Below are positions 9,844 through 19,543 of a stretch of DNA of 36,271 nt, piece after piece; the stretch's first letter is position 1; the number at the start of each line of letters is the position of its first letter. Made by a program: the position numbers and the translations under genes. This stretch comes from Bacilli bacterium (GTDB taxonomy: Bacteria > Bacillota_I > Bacilli_A > RF39 > UBA660). The stretch is from the NCBI GenBank assembly GCA_016290195.1, contig JAEETF010000038.1, positions 1 through 36,271 on the forward strand. Reading direction: 5' to 3'. The notes under the pieces were generated by a model. The model was not told the DNA's origin and made no database searches. It worked only from the letters and a program-made list of their open reading frames with translations.

Positions 9844-11089
9844 AGGAACATATGATGTTTATGGAGAAAAAGGTAAACAAATATTATATATTGAAAAATT
9901 ATTTAAATGTTTAATGAGTAAATATAATTATGAATATTTTAAAACACCTATTTTTGAAGCTAGTGAATTATTTCATAGAGGAGTCGGAGAAACTAGTGAT
10001 ATTGTTTCGAAAGAAACATATGATTTTAAAGATCGTGGTGATAGAAATATGACTTTAAGACCAGAAGGTACTGCTGGTATTGTTAGAAGTTATATTGAAA
10101 ATAAATTATATGGTAATGGTGGTTTAACTAAAGCTTGGTATTATGGTTCTATGTATCGTTATGAAAGACCACAATCAGGACGTTTTAGAGAATTTAATCA
10201 ATTTGGTGTAGAAGCATTTGGAAGTAATGATCCTGCTCTTGATGCCGAAATAATTAGTATTCCTGTAACGCTTTATAAGATGTTAGGTTTAAAAGGAATT
10301 AAAGTAAATATCAATACACTTGGTGATAATGAATCAAGAAATAATTATCGTAATGCTTTAATTGAACATTTTAGACCACATCTTGATGAATTATGTGAAG
10401 ATTGTAAAAATCGTTTTGAAAAAAATCCTCTTCGTTTACTTGATTGTAAACAAGATAAAGATTTAGAAGTAATGAAAACAGCTCCTAAAATTATTGATTA
10501 CCTAAATGAAGAAAGTAGAAAACACTTTGAACTAGTTCAAGAATATTTAACACAAATGAATATAGATTATAAAGTTAATCCAGGTGTTGTTAGAGGACTT
10601 GATTATTACACACATACCGTATTTGAAGTAGAAGCTGATATTGAAGGATTTGGTAGTCAAAATGTTTTATGTGGTGGTGGAAGATATAATAATTTAGTAG
10701 AAACACTTGGTGGACCATCAGTTCCAGGTGTTGGATTCGCATTTGGTCTAGAAAGACTTCTTGCAGCATTAGAAGCAGAAAAAATTAATTTAGAGGATGA
10801 AGAACAAATTGATTTTTATATTATTCCAGTGGATGAAACAGTAAAAGCTTATGGAATGAATGTTTTAAATTTACTTAGAATTAATGGATTTAATGGTGAT
10901 ATTGATTATTTAAATAGAAGTATAAAAGCTAATTTTAAAACTGTAGATCGCTTAAATCCAAAATATATTATTATAATTGGTGAAGATGAAGTAAAAAATA
11001 AATTAGTTACTATAAAAAATAATAGTACTAAAGAAGAAGTTAAAATTAAAATAGATGAATTAATTGATTATTTAGATAATCAAGATTAA
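9827..11089 (+). CDS. hisS: Histidyl-tRNA synthetase
   Basis: KGTYDVYGEKGKQ, TLRPEGTAGIVRSYIE, YRYERPQSGRFREFNQFGVE, RGLDYYTHTVFE. Confidence 0.97.
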   Translation: MIQKPKGTYDVYGEKGKQILYIEKLFKCLMSKYNYEYFKTPIFEASELFHRGVGETSDIVSKETYDFKDRGDRNMTLRPEGTAGIVRSYIENKLYGNGGLTKAWYYGSMYRYERPQSGRFREFNQFGVEAFGSNDPALDAEIISIPVTLYKMLGLKGIKVNINTLGDNESRNNYRNALIEHFRPHLDELCEDCKNRFEKNPLRLLDCKQDKDLEVMKTAPKIIDYLNEESRKHFELVQEYLTQMNIDYKVNPGVVRGLDYYTHTVFEVEADIEGFGSQNVLCGGGRYNNLVETLGGPSVPGVGFAFGLERLLAALEAEKINLEDEEQIDFYIIPVDETVKAYGMNVLNLLRINGFNGDIDYLNRSIKANFKTVDRLNPKYIIIIGEDEVKNKLVTIKNNSTKEEVKIKIDELIDYLDNQD

Positions 11090-11100
11090 TGAGGTGTAGT

Positions 11101-12414
11101 ATGGATAAAATATATATGAAAGATTTAAAAAATTGTTTAGGACAAAAAATAGAAATACAAGCATTTGTAGATAATATACGTAATTTACAATATGTACAAT
11201 TTGTAATATTAAGAGATAGTACTGGTAAATTACAAATGACTATTGAAAAAAATGAAGATAATAGTAAATTAGTAGAAATAATTGATAATCTAACACTAGA
11301 AAGTACTATTAAAGTAGTAGGTACTTTAATGGATAGCCCTAAGGTAAAATTAAATGGTATGGAATTAATACCAGAAAGTATTGAAGTAACATCAAAGTCA
11401 CTTCCTGAACTTCCAATAGATATTAAAAATAAAGATAATACATTAAGAGAAACAAGACTTGATTATCGTTTCTTAGATTTAAGACGTGAAGATAATAATT
11501 TATTGTTTAAATGTGAAACATTACTTGAACATGCATTAAGAGAATATTGTATTAATAATAATTTTATGGAAATACATTCTCCTAAGATTGCTGCAGGAGC
11601 AGCTGAAAGTGGTGCTGAAGTATTTAAAATAGATTATTTTGGACAAACTGCTTGTTTATCACAATCTCCACAATTCTATAAACAAATGGCTATGGCATCA
11701 GGATTTGATAAAGTATTTGAAATAGGACCAGCATTTAGAGCAGAAAACTCACATACAAGTTATCATGCTACTGAAATTAATATGGCTGATGTTGAAATAT
11801 CTTGGATTAAATCTTTTGAAGATGTAATGGATTTTGAAGAAGCATGGATTAAATATGGAATTGATAAACTAAAAGAAAAATATGGTGAAGAAATAGAAAA
11901 AACATTTGGTGTTAAATTAAGTGACACAAGTGTAAAAATACCTAGAATTACTTTTAAAGAAGCTAAACAAATATTAAAAGATGAATTTAATTATATTGGT
12001 GAAAAAGAAGAAGATTTTGAACGTAAAGAAGAAAATTTATTATGTGAATTTGCTAAAAAGAAATATAATTGTGATTTCATCTTTGTAACTAAATTTCCAT
12101 TTAGTGCAAGACCTTTTTATCATATGTTAGATGAAGAAGGACTTACTAATAGTTATGATTTATTATTTAAAGGTGTTGAAATTACTACTGGTGCTCAAAG
12201 AGAACACAGAGTTGATATTCTAGAAAAACAAATGGTAGAAAAAGATATAAATCCAGAATCACTTGCATTCTATTTAGATTTCTTTAGATATGGTTGTCCT
12301 CCACATGGTGGATTCGCAATCGGAGTTGCTAGAGTATTAATGCAAATATTTGAAATAGATAATATTCGTGAAGCTACATTTATTTATAGAGGACCAACTA
12401 GATTAAATCCATAA
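11101..12414 (+). CDS. aspS: Aspartyl-tRNA synthetase, compact archaeal/eukaryotic-like type (possibly non-discriminating)
   Basis: 437 aa rather than ~590; GAAESGAEVFKIDYFGQTACLSQSPQFYKQMAMASGFDKVFEIGPAFRAENSHTSYHATEINMADVEISW; GAT(F)IYRGPTRLNP; start inferred at 11101. Confidence 0.88.
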   Translation: MDKIYMKDLKNCLGQKIEIQAFVDNIRNLQYVQFVILRDSTGKLQMTIEKNEDNSKLVEIIDNLTLESTIKVVGTLMDSPKVKLNGMELIPESIEVTSKSLPELPIDIKNKDNTLRETRLDYRFLDLRREDNNLLFKCETLLEHALREYCINNNFMEIHSPKIAAGAAESGAEVFKIDYFGQTACLSQSPQFYKQMAMASGFDKVFEIGPAFRAENSHTSYHATEINMADVEISWIKSFEDVMDFEEAWIKYGIDKLKEKYGEEIEKTFGVKLSDTSVKIPRITFKEAKQILKDEFNYIGEKEEDFERKEENLLCEFAKKKYNCDFIFVTKFPFSARPFYHMLDEEGLTNSYDLLFKGVEITTGAQREHRVDILEKQMVEKDINPESLAFYLDFFRYGCPPHGGFAIGVARVLMQIFEIDNIREATFIYRGPTRLNP

Positions 12415-12427
12415 GGAAATGGTGAGA

Positions 12428-12802
12428 ATGAATAAATTTTTTGATGATAAAGTAATGTCAAATGAACTTGTACATGATTTTCCTAAAGATTTTAGAAATA
12501 TATGTACTAGTGTAGTAACTAAAATAGGTGTAGAAGCAAAAGGATTATCAGCAATTAAAGTAAGAGATGCTGGACCACTTACACATTTAATAACTTTCTT
12601 ACTTTTAAAACAATATCAATTACAGTTTTCATATGGTGATGCGAAAATAACAAGTGCTTCATTTTATGACAAAGATAAAAATCCTGTACTTAGTCTTGCA
12701 GATGTAAGCAGTGAAGAAGTAATTTCTTTATTAAAAACAGTTATTGAAGAAACCATTGAAAGAGATAATATGATAGAAAATACAAGAAAAAGAAGCAAAT
12801 AG
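12428..12802 (+). CDS. Conserved-looking hypothetical protein downstream of aspS
   Basis: Intact ORF with RBS (GGTGAG), Bacilli-like codon usage; family not recognised. Confidence 0.65.
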   Translation: MNKFFDDKVMSNELVHDFPKDFRNICTSVVTKIGVEAKGLSAIKVRDAGPLTHLITFLLLKQYQLQFSYGDAKITSASFYDKDKNPVLSLADVSSEEVISLLKTVIEETIERDNMIENTRKRSK

Positions 12803-12814
12803 CTTCTTTTTTTG
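12790..12814 (+). terminator. Intrinsic terminator closing the secDF-aspS gene cluster
   Basis: AGAAGCAAATAGCTTCTTTTTTTG. Confidence 0.75.
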
Positions 12815-12837
12815 TATATCAAATGTGAAGTATAGAG

Positions 12838-12873
12838 TAGTGTGTATACAAACATACTATTATTTGGTATAAT
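12838..12873 (+). promoter_or_regulatory. Promoter (extended -10 TGG-TATAAT) with imperfect inverted repeat over the -35 region
   Basis: TAGTGTGT-ATACAA-ACATACTA (12838-12859) overlapping -35 TATACA; 17 nt to TATAAT (12868-12873). Confidence 0.55.
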
Positions 12874-12894
12874 ATATAATATAGGAATGGAGGT

Positions 12895-15800
12895 ATGAAT
12901 ATGAAGAAATTATTAAGTATTTTACTAATATTTGCTTTTTTATCGCCATATTTTATGCCTCTTTCAATTGTATTTGCTGCTACTGATGAATATGCAGTAA
13001 TTGCTATTAAAAGTAATGGATCAGTTACAGAAGTTGGAAAATATAGTGAATATAGTAGTGCTAAAACAGCTATGAATAATTATAATTCAACAGAATCAGA
13101 TGTTGCTGCTATTACTAGAAATGGTGTTTTAGTATATGTGAAATATGGTGTATTTAGACCAAATGCAGATTATTCTACACTTACATTTTCATCAGATTAT
13201 GGCAGTAGATATATTAGTCCAAATTATAATAATGATGCAGTATTTCTAGATTATGATCCATCAACTAATAAAGTAGAATTTATGCTTTCTGGTGTTAGAG
13301 GATGGACTAGTGTGGAAAATGGGATGATATATCCAATTTCTTATATTACAGATGGTAGTAATACTTCATTTGATCCAAATAAAAAATATGTCCGTATTCT
13401 TTATTCCGGAGGAATAAGATTTAGAGAAGGACCTGGTACAAACTATAATCAAATAGGTTGTAATGGAGCTAATAGATGTACAACTGCTCAAGGTGGAATG
13501 TGGGCAACAGTTGGTGCTATTTATGAATGGTTAAATTATGGTAATGTTGTTAGCAATGAAGGATATGATTGGTATCAAGTTAAAATAAATGGAAAAGTAG
13601 GTTATATTGCTAATGAAGTAGCTACTCATGACCTTGAAGAATATAGTGTTAATTTGGGTACAAAACAAGACCTTCAAACATATTATTATGTAAATGGTAA
13701 TGGTGAATTATATCATCAATATTACATTGCTGATAAATATATTGGTTATATTCGTATTGGAAAAGCACCTTTATATTTAACAAGTGATAAAATTTATTAT
13801 AGTTTTGATGGCAATTATTTTTATACTAGTTTTGCTACTATGGTTAATGACTTAAGAAATAATAATCATAATAATGCGGTTAATAAAATGGCATATTATA
13901 ATTATTATCAATATTTACCAACAAGATCTAGAACTAATTATGATGCAAATAATTTAAATAGTTATATTGGTTTTAATTCTAAAATTAATAGAACTGATTT
14001 TTATGAATTAAGATATAATGAACAAAAACAAACATATAAGTGGACTGCTAAAGATGGATGGGATGATTTCCCATCTGGACAATCAATGTTATATGGTGAA
14101 GGTGAAAATTTAATTTATTCACAAGAACAATATGGTGTTAATGCTGCTACAACACTTGCGATTTCTATAACTGAAAGTGGTTGGGGAAGAAGCTATATGT
14201 CAGTTCGTGAATATAATATATTTGGTCATGGTGCTTTTGATAATGCTCCAGATGAAAATGCTGCAAGTTATGAATCAATTGGAGCAGCAATAAATTCTCA
14301 TGCATTCAATTATATTGCTCTTAATTATGGTAATCCAATTGATGGTTGGTGTTATAATGGTAGCCATTATGGTAATAAACTTAGTGGTAATAACGTCATG
14401 TATGCGTCTGATGCTTATTGGGGCGAGAAAATGGCAAGCAATTATTATTCACTTGATAAGAATTATGGTTTCCAAGATTATAATCGTTTATTAATTGGTA
14501 TTAAAGAAAGTGCTGCATCTGCACCTGTTTATAGTAGTGCTACTACAAAGAGTGTTAAATACTATGATTTAAAAGCTGCTCCAAATATTCCAGTTATTAT
14601 TTTAGGAGAAGTAAAAGGTGAAGAAATAAATGGTAACAGTGTTTGGTATAAAATACAAAGTGATGTACCAATTAATGAAAAACGTGAACTTGTTGATTTA
14701 AATTTAGGTACATATAATTTTGATACAAGTTATGCTTATATACATTCATCTTATATTGTAAAACAAAATAAAGAACCAATTATTAGTGCTACAAATAAAG
14801 AAATAGTTGGTGGTAAAACATTTAATCCTCTTGAAGGAGTAACGGCTTATGACATATTAGATGGAGATGTAACTTCTAAGATTGTAGTCAAGTCAAATAA
14901 AGTAGATACAAATAAAGTAGGAGTTTATGATGTTACATATACAGTAACAGATAGTGAAAATAATACTGCTACTAAAACAATAAAAGTTACAGTACTTTCT
15001 AGTAAACCAACAATATCTGCTGAAAATAAAACTATTGACGGTGGTAAAGCATTTAACGCACTTGAAGGAGTAACTGCTTATGATACAACAGATGGTGATA
15101 TAACATCTAAAATAGTTGTTAAATCAAATAAAGTAGATATAAATAATGCTGGAATATATGATGTTACATACAGTGTAACTGATAGTGATAAAAATACTAC
15201 TGAAAAAACAATAAAAGTTACAGTAACATTTGGTAAACCAATCATAAGTGCAAGTAATAGAGATGTTAGTATTAATTCTAAATTTAATCCTTTAGAAGGA
15301 GTAACAGCAGTTGATTATGCAGGAAAAGATATTACATCTAGTGTTAAAGTAAAAGAAAATACTGTTGATACTTCAAAAGCAGGAACATATAAAGTAACAT
15401 ATAGTGTAACTGATGATAAAAATAATAATGTTGAAAAAACAATTACTATTGTTGTATTATCTGCTAAACCAGAAATAGTAGCTGAAAATAAAACAATAAT
15501 TATGTATGATATATTTGATCCTTTAGCTGGTGTTACTGCTAGTGATAGAGAAGATGGAAATGTTACTTCTAAAATAGTTGTTAAAGAAAATAAAGTTGAT
15601 ATTGGAAAAGCAGGAACATATAAAGTAACATATAGTGTAACAGATAGTAATAATAATACAACTACTAAAACTATTGATGTAACAGTTAATAAATCAAATT
15701 ATAAAGAAACTGATAATTTATATTATTTTGATTCAATGAAAATTGTTGATAATAAATTAAGAATTAAAGGTTCTATGGCACTTGTTAATGTAAATAATAG

Positions 15801-16638
15801 TTTAGAAAGTAATATCAAATATACACTTGTAATGACAAATGAAATAGATGGTTCAAAGATATATCAAGATATACCTAGAATTACTGATAAAAATAATATG
15901 CCATTTATTATTGATAGTGATCCAGGATTTGATTATACATATTCATGGTTTGATGGTGAAATAGATTTAACAAATGTTCCATATGGTGATTATTCTCTTT
16001 CATTAGTTGCTCATAGTAATACTTTTATTTCATCAATAACACTTACTAATATATTTGGTGCACCAATGCCAAATGTATATAAAACAACTGGTAAAGAAGT
16101 ATTAATAAGAAATGAATATGAAACAAGAAATGCACCAATACAGTTATTTGTTCGTGAAAAAATATTAACTGATAAAACTGCAGATTCTAATTATAATATT
16201 TATAATGAATATAGTACTATTAATATTAAAAATGATATTTTAAATATAAAAGGTGCTTCACATATAATAGGTGGTAATTATGCATCTGATACTAAAGTGA
16301 CAAGAACTCTTGTATTTGAAAATATCAATACATTTGAAAGGTATACATATGATATAGGAAGTATTACAACAGGTGATTATACAATTGAACTTCGTGCTTC
16401 AGATGGATTTGATAAAACTAGAGCATGGTATGAAACTGCTATTAATATTGCTGATTTACCAGTAGGTACATATAGCATTTTAATAGCTACATCATCTAAT
16501 GTTTCTGATTTTGGTGAATTACAAGATATCTTTAATAGAAAAATAGACGTAACAGCAACTATTAATGGTAAGAAGTATTCATTCAATGTTAATACTGATA
16601 AAAGATATAGAATAGAGCTTAAAGTTGAAAAGAATTAA
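12895..16638 (+). CDS. Large secreted cell-surface protein: signal peptide, SH3b-like region, glucosaminidase domain, four DUF5011/Ig-like repeats
   Basis: N-terminal signal; VRILYSGGIRFREGPGTNYNQIG (SH3b); ATTLAISITESGWGRSYMSVREYNIFGHGAFD (glucosaminidase); repeated 'F(N/D)PLEGVTAYD..DGDVTSKIVVKSNKVD..KAGTYDVTYSVTDS.NNTTTKTIKVTV'. Confidence 0.85.
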   Translation: MNMKKLLSILLIFAFLSPYFMPLSIVFAATDEYAVIAIKSNGSVTEVGKYSEYSSAKTAMNNYNSTESDVAAITRNGVLVYVKYGVFRPNADYSTLTFSSDYGSRYISPNYNNDAVFLDYDPSTNKVEFMLSGVRGWTSVENGMIYPISYITDGSNTSFDPNKKYVRILYSGGIRFREGPGTNYNQIGCNGANRCTTAQGGMWATVGAIYEWLNYGNVVSNEGYDWYQVKINGKVGYIANEVATHDLEEYSVNLGTKQDLQTYYYVNGNGELYHQYYIADKYIGYIRIGKAPLYLTSDKIYYSFDGNYFYTSFATMVNDLRNNNHNNAVNKMAYYNYYQYLPTRSRTNYDANNLNSYIGFNSKINRTDFYELRYNEQKQTYKWTAKDGWDDFPSGQSMLYGEGENLIYSQEQYGVNAATTLAISITESGWGRSYMSVREYNIFGHGAFDNAPDENAASYESIGAAINSHAFNYIALNYGNPIDGWCYNGSHYGNKLSGNNVMYASDAYWGEKMASNYYSLDKNYGFQDYNRLLIGIKESAASAPVYSSATTKSVKYYDLKAAPNIPVIILGEVKGEEINGNSVWYKIQSDVPINEKRELVDLNLGTYNFDTSYAYIHSSYIVKQNKEPIISATNKEIVGGKTFNPLEGVTAYDILDGDVTSKIVVKSNKVDTNKVGVYDVTYTVTDSENNTATKTIKVTVLSSKPTISAENKTIDGGKAFNALEGVTAYDTTDGDITSKIVVKSNKVDINNAGIYDVTYSVTDSDKNTTEKTIKVTVTFGKPIISASNRDVSINSKFNPLEGVTAVDYAGKDITSSVKVKENTVDTSKAGTYKVTYSVTDDKNNNVEKTITIVVLSAKPEIVAENKTIIMYDIFDPLAGVTASDREDGNVTSKIVVKENKVDIGKAGTYKVTYSVTDSNNNTTTKTIDVTVNKSNYKETDNLYYFDSMKIVDNKLRIKGSMALVNVNNSLESNIKYTLVMTNEIDGSKIYQDIPRITDKNNMPFIIDSDPGFDYTYSWFDGEIDLTNVPYGDYSLSLVAHSNTFISSITLTNIFGAPMPNVYKTTGKEVLIRNEYETRNAPIQLFVREKILTDKTADSNYNIYNEYSTINIKNDILNIKGASHIIGGNYASDTKVTRTLVFENINTFERYTYDIGSITTGDYTIELRASDGFDKTRAWYETAINIADLPVGTYSILIATSSNVSDFGELQDIFNRKIDVTATINGKKYSFNVNTDKRYRIELKVEKN
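14773..15693 (+). repeat. Four tandem DUF5011-like (Ig-like) coding repeats, ~228 bp period
   Basis: Repeat starts near 14773, 15004, 15235, 15465; conserved GVTAYD...TSKIVVK.NKVD...VTYSVTDS. Confidence 0.8.
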
Positions 16639-16649
16639 GCTCTTTTTTT
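16615..16649 (+). terminator. Intrinsic terminator overlapping end of surface protein CDS
   Basis: GAGCTTAA (16615-16622) / TTAAGCTC (16635-16642) then T-run. Confidence 0.7.
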
Positions 16650-16650
16650 G

Positions 16651-16680
16651 TATAAAAAAACATTAGCTTAGCTAATGTTT
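16651..16680 (-). terminator. Intrinsic terminator of PASTA gene (minus strand), back-to-back with the plus-strand terminator
   Basis: ACATTAGC-TTA-GCTAATGT flanked by A-run on + strand (T-run on - strand). Confidence 0.7.
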
Positions 16681-18439
16681 ATTCATTTATAATAATTGTA
16701 TATTCTTGACAATCTTGAATTGTAGAACCTGATGTAATAGGGGAATCACTATGAATATAACCAGATGATCTATTACCAGCTCTTGTTGTAAAATAGAATG
16801 TGACATTTGGATATTTACTTGATAATTTTTCTCTTAATGTCGCAATAGTTGCATTTGCAGATCCTCCAACCCAAGCAGGTTGAATAATTAATGTATGCGT
16901 TTCAGTAGATGTACAAGTATAAACAGGTTCTGGCTCTGGTTCAGGACCACTACTTATATAAAGAGTCATACTTGTGTATTCAGCCACTTCTGAGCCACTA
17001 CTCATTGTTTGATACATAATATAACCAGCATCAACATCAGAACTATATCTATAACTGAAGTAACAATCAAGTGCATAATTATCACATAATGTAGATGCTT
17101 CATTTTTAGATTTATTATAGAAGTTTGGAACAGTTGTAGATTTTCCTTTAGAATATGTTACATGAATTGTATCTTTAATATTAATTACTTCACCAATACC
17201 AGGTGTAGTACTGATTATTTCACCATTTAATTTATCAGAAAATTCAGCATTTTCTTCATATTGAAGTCCTAAGCTATTAGCCCAAGAACGAAATGCTCCA
17301 ATACTATCAAATCGTTCCATTTTTAATTTTCCTTTAGAAACTGTTATTTCAACAATTGCGCCTTCTTCTAATTTAGTATTTATAGCGGCACTACTTGAAA
17401 TAATTTTTCCTTCTTCAATTTCATTATCATATGCTTCTTTAAAAGTTAATTTAAGTTTATGTTCACTGACCCAACTAGTTACTTCATTAACGCTCATAGT
17501 TGTAAAATCAGGAATATTTATTTCTTTGCCTTTAGAAACTATTAAAGTAATTGTATTAGTTTTAGGATCAATAATAGTTCCTGCTTTTTCACTTTGACTT
17601 ACACAATAATTACGACTAATAGTATCAGAAAATTCATAAGCTATTTCATATTTAATACCATTTCTTTTAAGCCATAAATCAGCTTCATTTAATGATTTGC
17701 CTTTAAAATCAATTAATTCAACTGGAACTAAATCACTTTCTTTACCTAGAGATACTAAAAGTGTTAATTCATAACTTCTTCTAATTTCACCACTTATACT
17801 TTGTTCAATTATTATATCTCTTGCATATGTATCATTAAGTTCATAATTTATTTTAACATTACTCATAAAGTTTTTATTAATTATTTCCATGGCATCATCA
17901 ATATTCATACCAATTAAACTTTGAAGAATAAATTTTTTATCAAGACTAGGTCCACTAGAAACTAAAACATTTATTTCTTTTATATCTTTAAGAAGAGTTC
18001 CAGCTGCAATATCTTGACTAATAATATTGTATTCAGGAATAGTATCACTATATTCATATAGTTGATTAATAGTAATATTATTTTTTTCTCCCCATAATAA
18101 AACATCATTAATATTAGTATTATAAAAGCTCTTAAGTGTAACTAAAGTATTAAGTTTAATAGTATTAGTTAAAACTAATAAATTAAAACCAATAAATATA
18201 AATACTAAAAAACTACTTATACTAAATAAAATATTATGAAATTTCTTTTGCTTAAATAATGAAGTCATAAGTAAAGAAATTGATGTTAAACATAATATTA
18301 AACTACTTATAATTAAAAATGTTTGATTGATTTGTTTATCACAAAATACTAATGTATAAACTAAAAATACAATTGAAATTGTAAAAGTTAAACCTGACAC
18401 AATAGTACTAATTAAAAAAGATTTATTTGATTTTTCCAT
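16679..18439 (-). CDS. Kinase-less multi-PASTA membrane protein
   Basis: N-terminal ~3-4 TM helices, then repeated PASTA units (IPDFTTMSVNEVTSWVSEHKLKLTFKEAYDNEIEEGKIISSSAAINTKLEEGAIVEITVSKGK; VPNFYNKSKNEASTLC...GSEVAEYTSMTLYISSGPEPEPEP). Confidence 0.85.
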   Translation of the reverse strand: MEKSNKSFLISTIVSGLTFTISIVFLVYTLVFCDKQINQTFLIISSLILCLTSISLLMTSLFKQKKFHNILFSISSFLVFIFIGFNLLVLTNTIKLNTLVTLKSFYNTNINDVLLWGEKNNITINQLYEYSDTIPEYNIISQDIAAGTLLKDIKEINVLVSSGPSLDKKFILQSLIGMNIDDAMEIINKNFMSNVKINYELNDTYARDIIIEQSISGEIRRSYELTLLVSLGKESDLVPVELIDFKGKSLNEADLWLKRNGIKYEIAYEFSDTISRNYCVSQSEKAGTIIDPKTNTITLIVSKGKEINIPDFTTMSVNEVTSWVSEHKLKLTFKEAYDNEIEEGKIISSSAAINTKLEEGAIVEITVSKGKLKMERFDSIGAFRSWANSLGLQYEENAEFSDKLNGEIISTTPGIGEVINIKDTIHVTYSKGKSTTVPNFYNKSKNEASTLCDNYALDCYFSYRYSSDVDAGYIMYQTMSSGSEVAEYTSMTLYISSGPEPEPEPVYTCTSTETHTLIIQPAWVGGSANATIATLREKLSSKYPNVTFYFTTRAGNRSSGYIHSDSPITSGSTIQDCQEYTIIINE

Positions 18440-18554
18440 ATAACTTCCTCCTACATTAATTATACATTACTTTAATTTAAAAATAAACAAACAAAAAAAA
18501 TCTATTGTAAAGTATTTGAATATGATATAATCTATTTAATAGGAGAAATGATAT

Positions 18555-19475
18555 ATGTGTAAATTTAGTATAATTATTCCTGTTTACAATGTCGAAAAAT
18601 TCTTAGAAAAATGTTTAAACAGCATTTTAAATCAAGATTATGATGATTATGAAGTAATAGTTATTAATGATGGTTCAACTGATAATTCAAGAAATATTTT
18701 AAAAAATTATGAGAATAATAAAAAGATTACTATAATTGATGAAGAGAATCAAGGATTATCAGCAGCACGAAATAATGGTATTAAAAAAGCTAAAGGTGAT
18801 TATTTATTATTTGTTGATAGTGATGATTATGTAGCTTCTGGTTTTTTAAAACATCTTTCTCATTTGTCAGTAAATAACTATGATTTAATTAAATTTCAAT
18901 ATGAAGAAGTATATGAAGATAAAAATATATCTAAAAAAGATTCTTTTAAACTTGATAAAGAAATTAGTGGACAAGATTATTTTTTAGAAAAAGTAGAAAC
19001 TCATAGTCCATTTGAAATGGCCTGGGCTTATGCTTATAATCGTAAGTTTTGGATAAAAAACAATTATGCTTTTCGAGAAGGAACTTATCATGAAGATTTT
19101 GGATTAATACCATTAATAATAATTAAAGCTAAAAATATTTATGTTACATCATTTACGGGATATTATTATAATCAAATTAATAGTAGTATTATGCGAAATA
19201 CTAATTATGAAAAAGAAATAAAAAAAGCTAATGATTATTTAATTCATTTTGATTATTTATATGAGAATTCTAAATATGTAGCTATGCCAATTAAAACTAG
19301 AAAATACTTTAATAGTTATTTAGCTAATGCGATTTTAGATAAATATAATTTGTTAAAAAAAGAAGATAAGAAAATATATTTAAAAGAAATAAAGAAAAGA
19401 AAAATTACTAATTTACTTATAGATGATAGTTTAGTACGTAAAATAAAAAAACTTTTTATGAAAATAAAATATTAG
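18555..19475 (+). CDS. Family 2 glycosyltransferase
   Basis: FSIIIPVYNVEKFLEKCLNSILNQDYDDYEVIVINDGSTDNS...LFVDSDDYV. Confidence 0.95.
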   Translation: MCKFSIIIPVYNVEKFLEKCLNSILNQDYDDYEVIVINDGSTDNSRNILKNYENNKKITIIDEENQGLSAARNNGIKKAKGDYLLFVDSDDYVASGFLKHLSHLSVNNYDLIKFQYEEVYEDKNISKKDSFKLDKEISGQDYFLEKVETHSPFEMAWAYAYNRKFWIKNNYAFREGTYHEDFGLIPLIIIKAKNIYVTSFTGYYYNQINSSIMRNTNYEKEIKKANDYLIHFDYLYENSKYVAMPIKTRKYFNSYLANAILDKYNLLKKEDKKIYLKEIKKRKITNLLIDDSLVRKIKKLFMKIKY

Positions 19476-19498
19476 CACTCTAAAGAGTGCTTTTTTTG
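19475..19498 (+). terminator. Intrinsic terminator after GT2
   Basis: GCACTCTAAAGAGTGCTTTTTTT. Confidence 0.8.
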
Positions 19499-19543
19499 AC
19501 AAAAAAAGACAATTAATTATGCCAAAATAATATTGGTGATAAT

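Noticed and set aside
14300-14494. Alternate-frame ORF inside the surface protein gene
   Set aside because: Repetitive hydrophobic artefact of AT-rich codons
14773-15693. CRISPR-like or satellite repeat
   Set aside because: Repeats are in-frame, diverged protein domains (~228 bp), not short identical repeats with spacers
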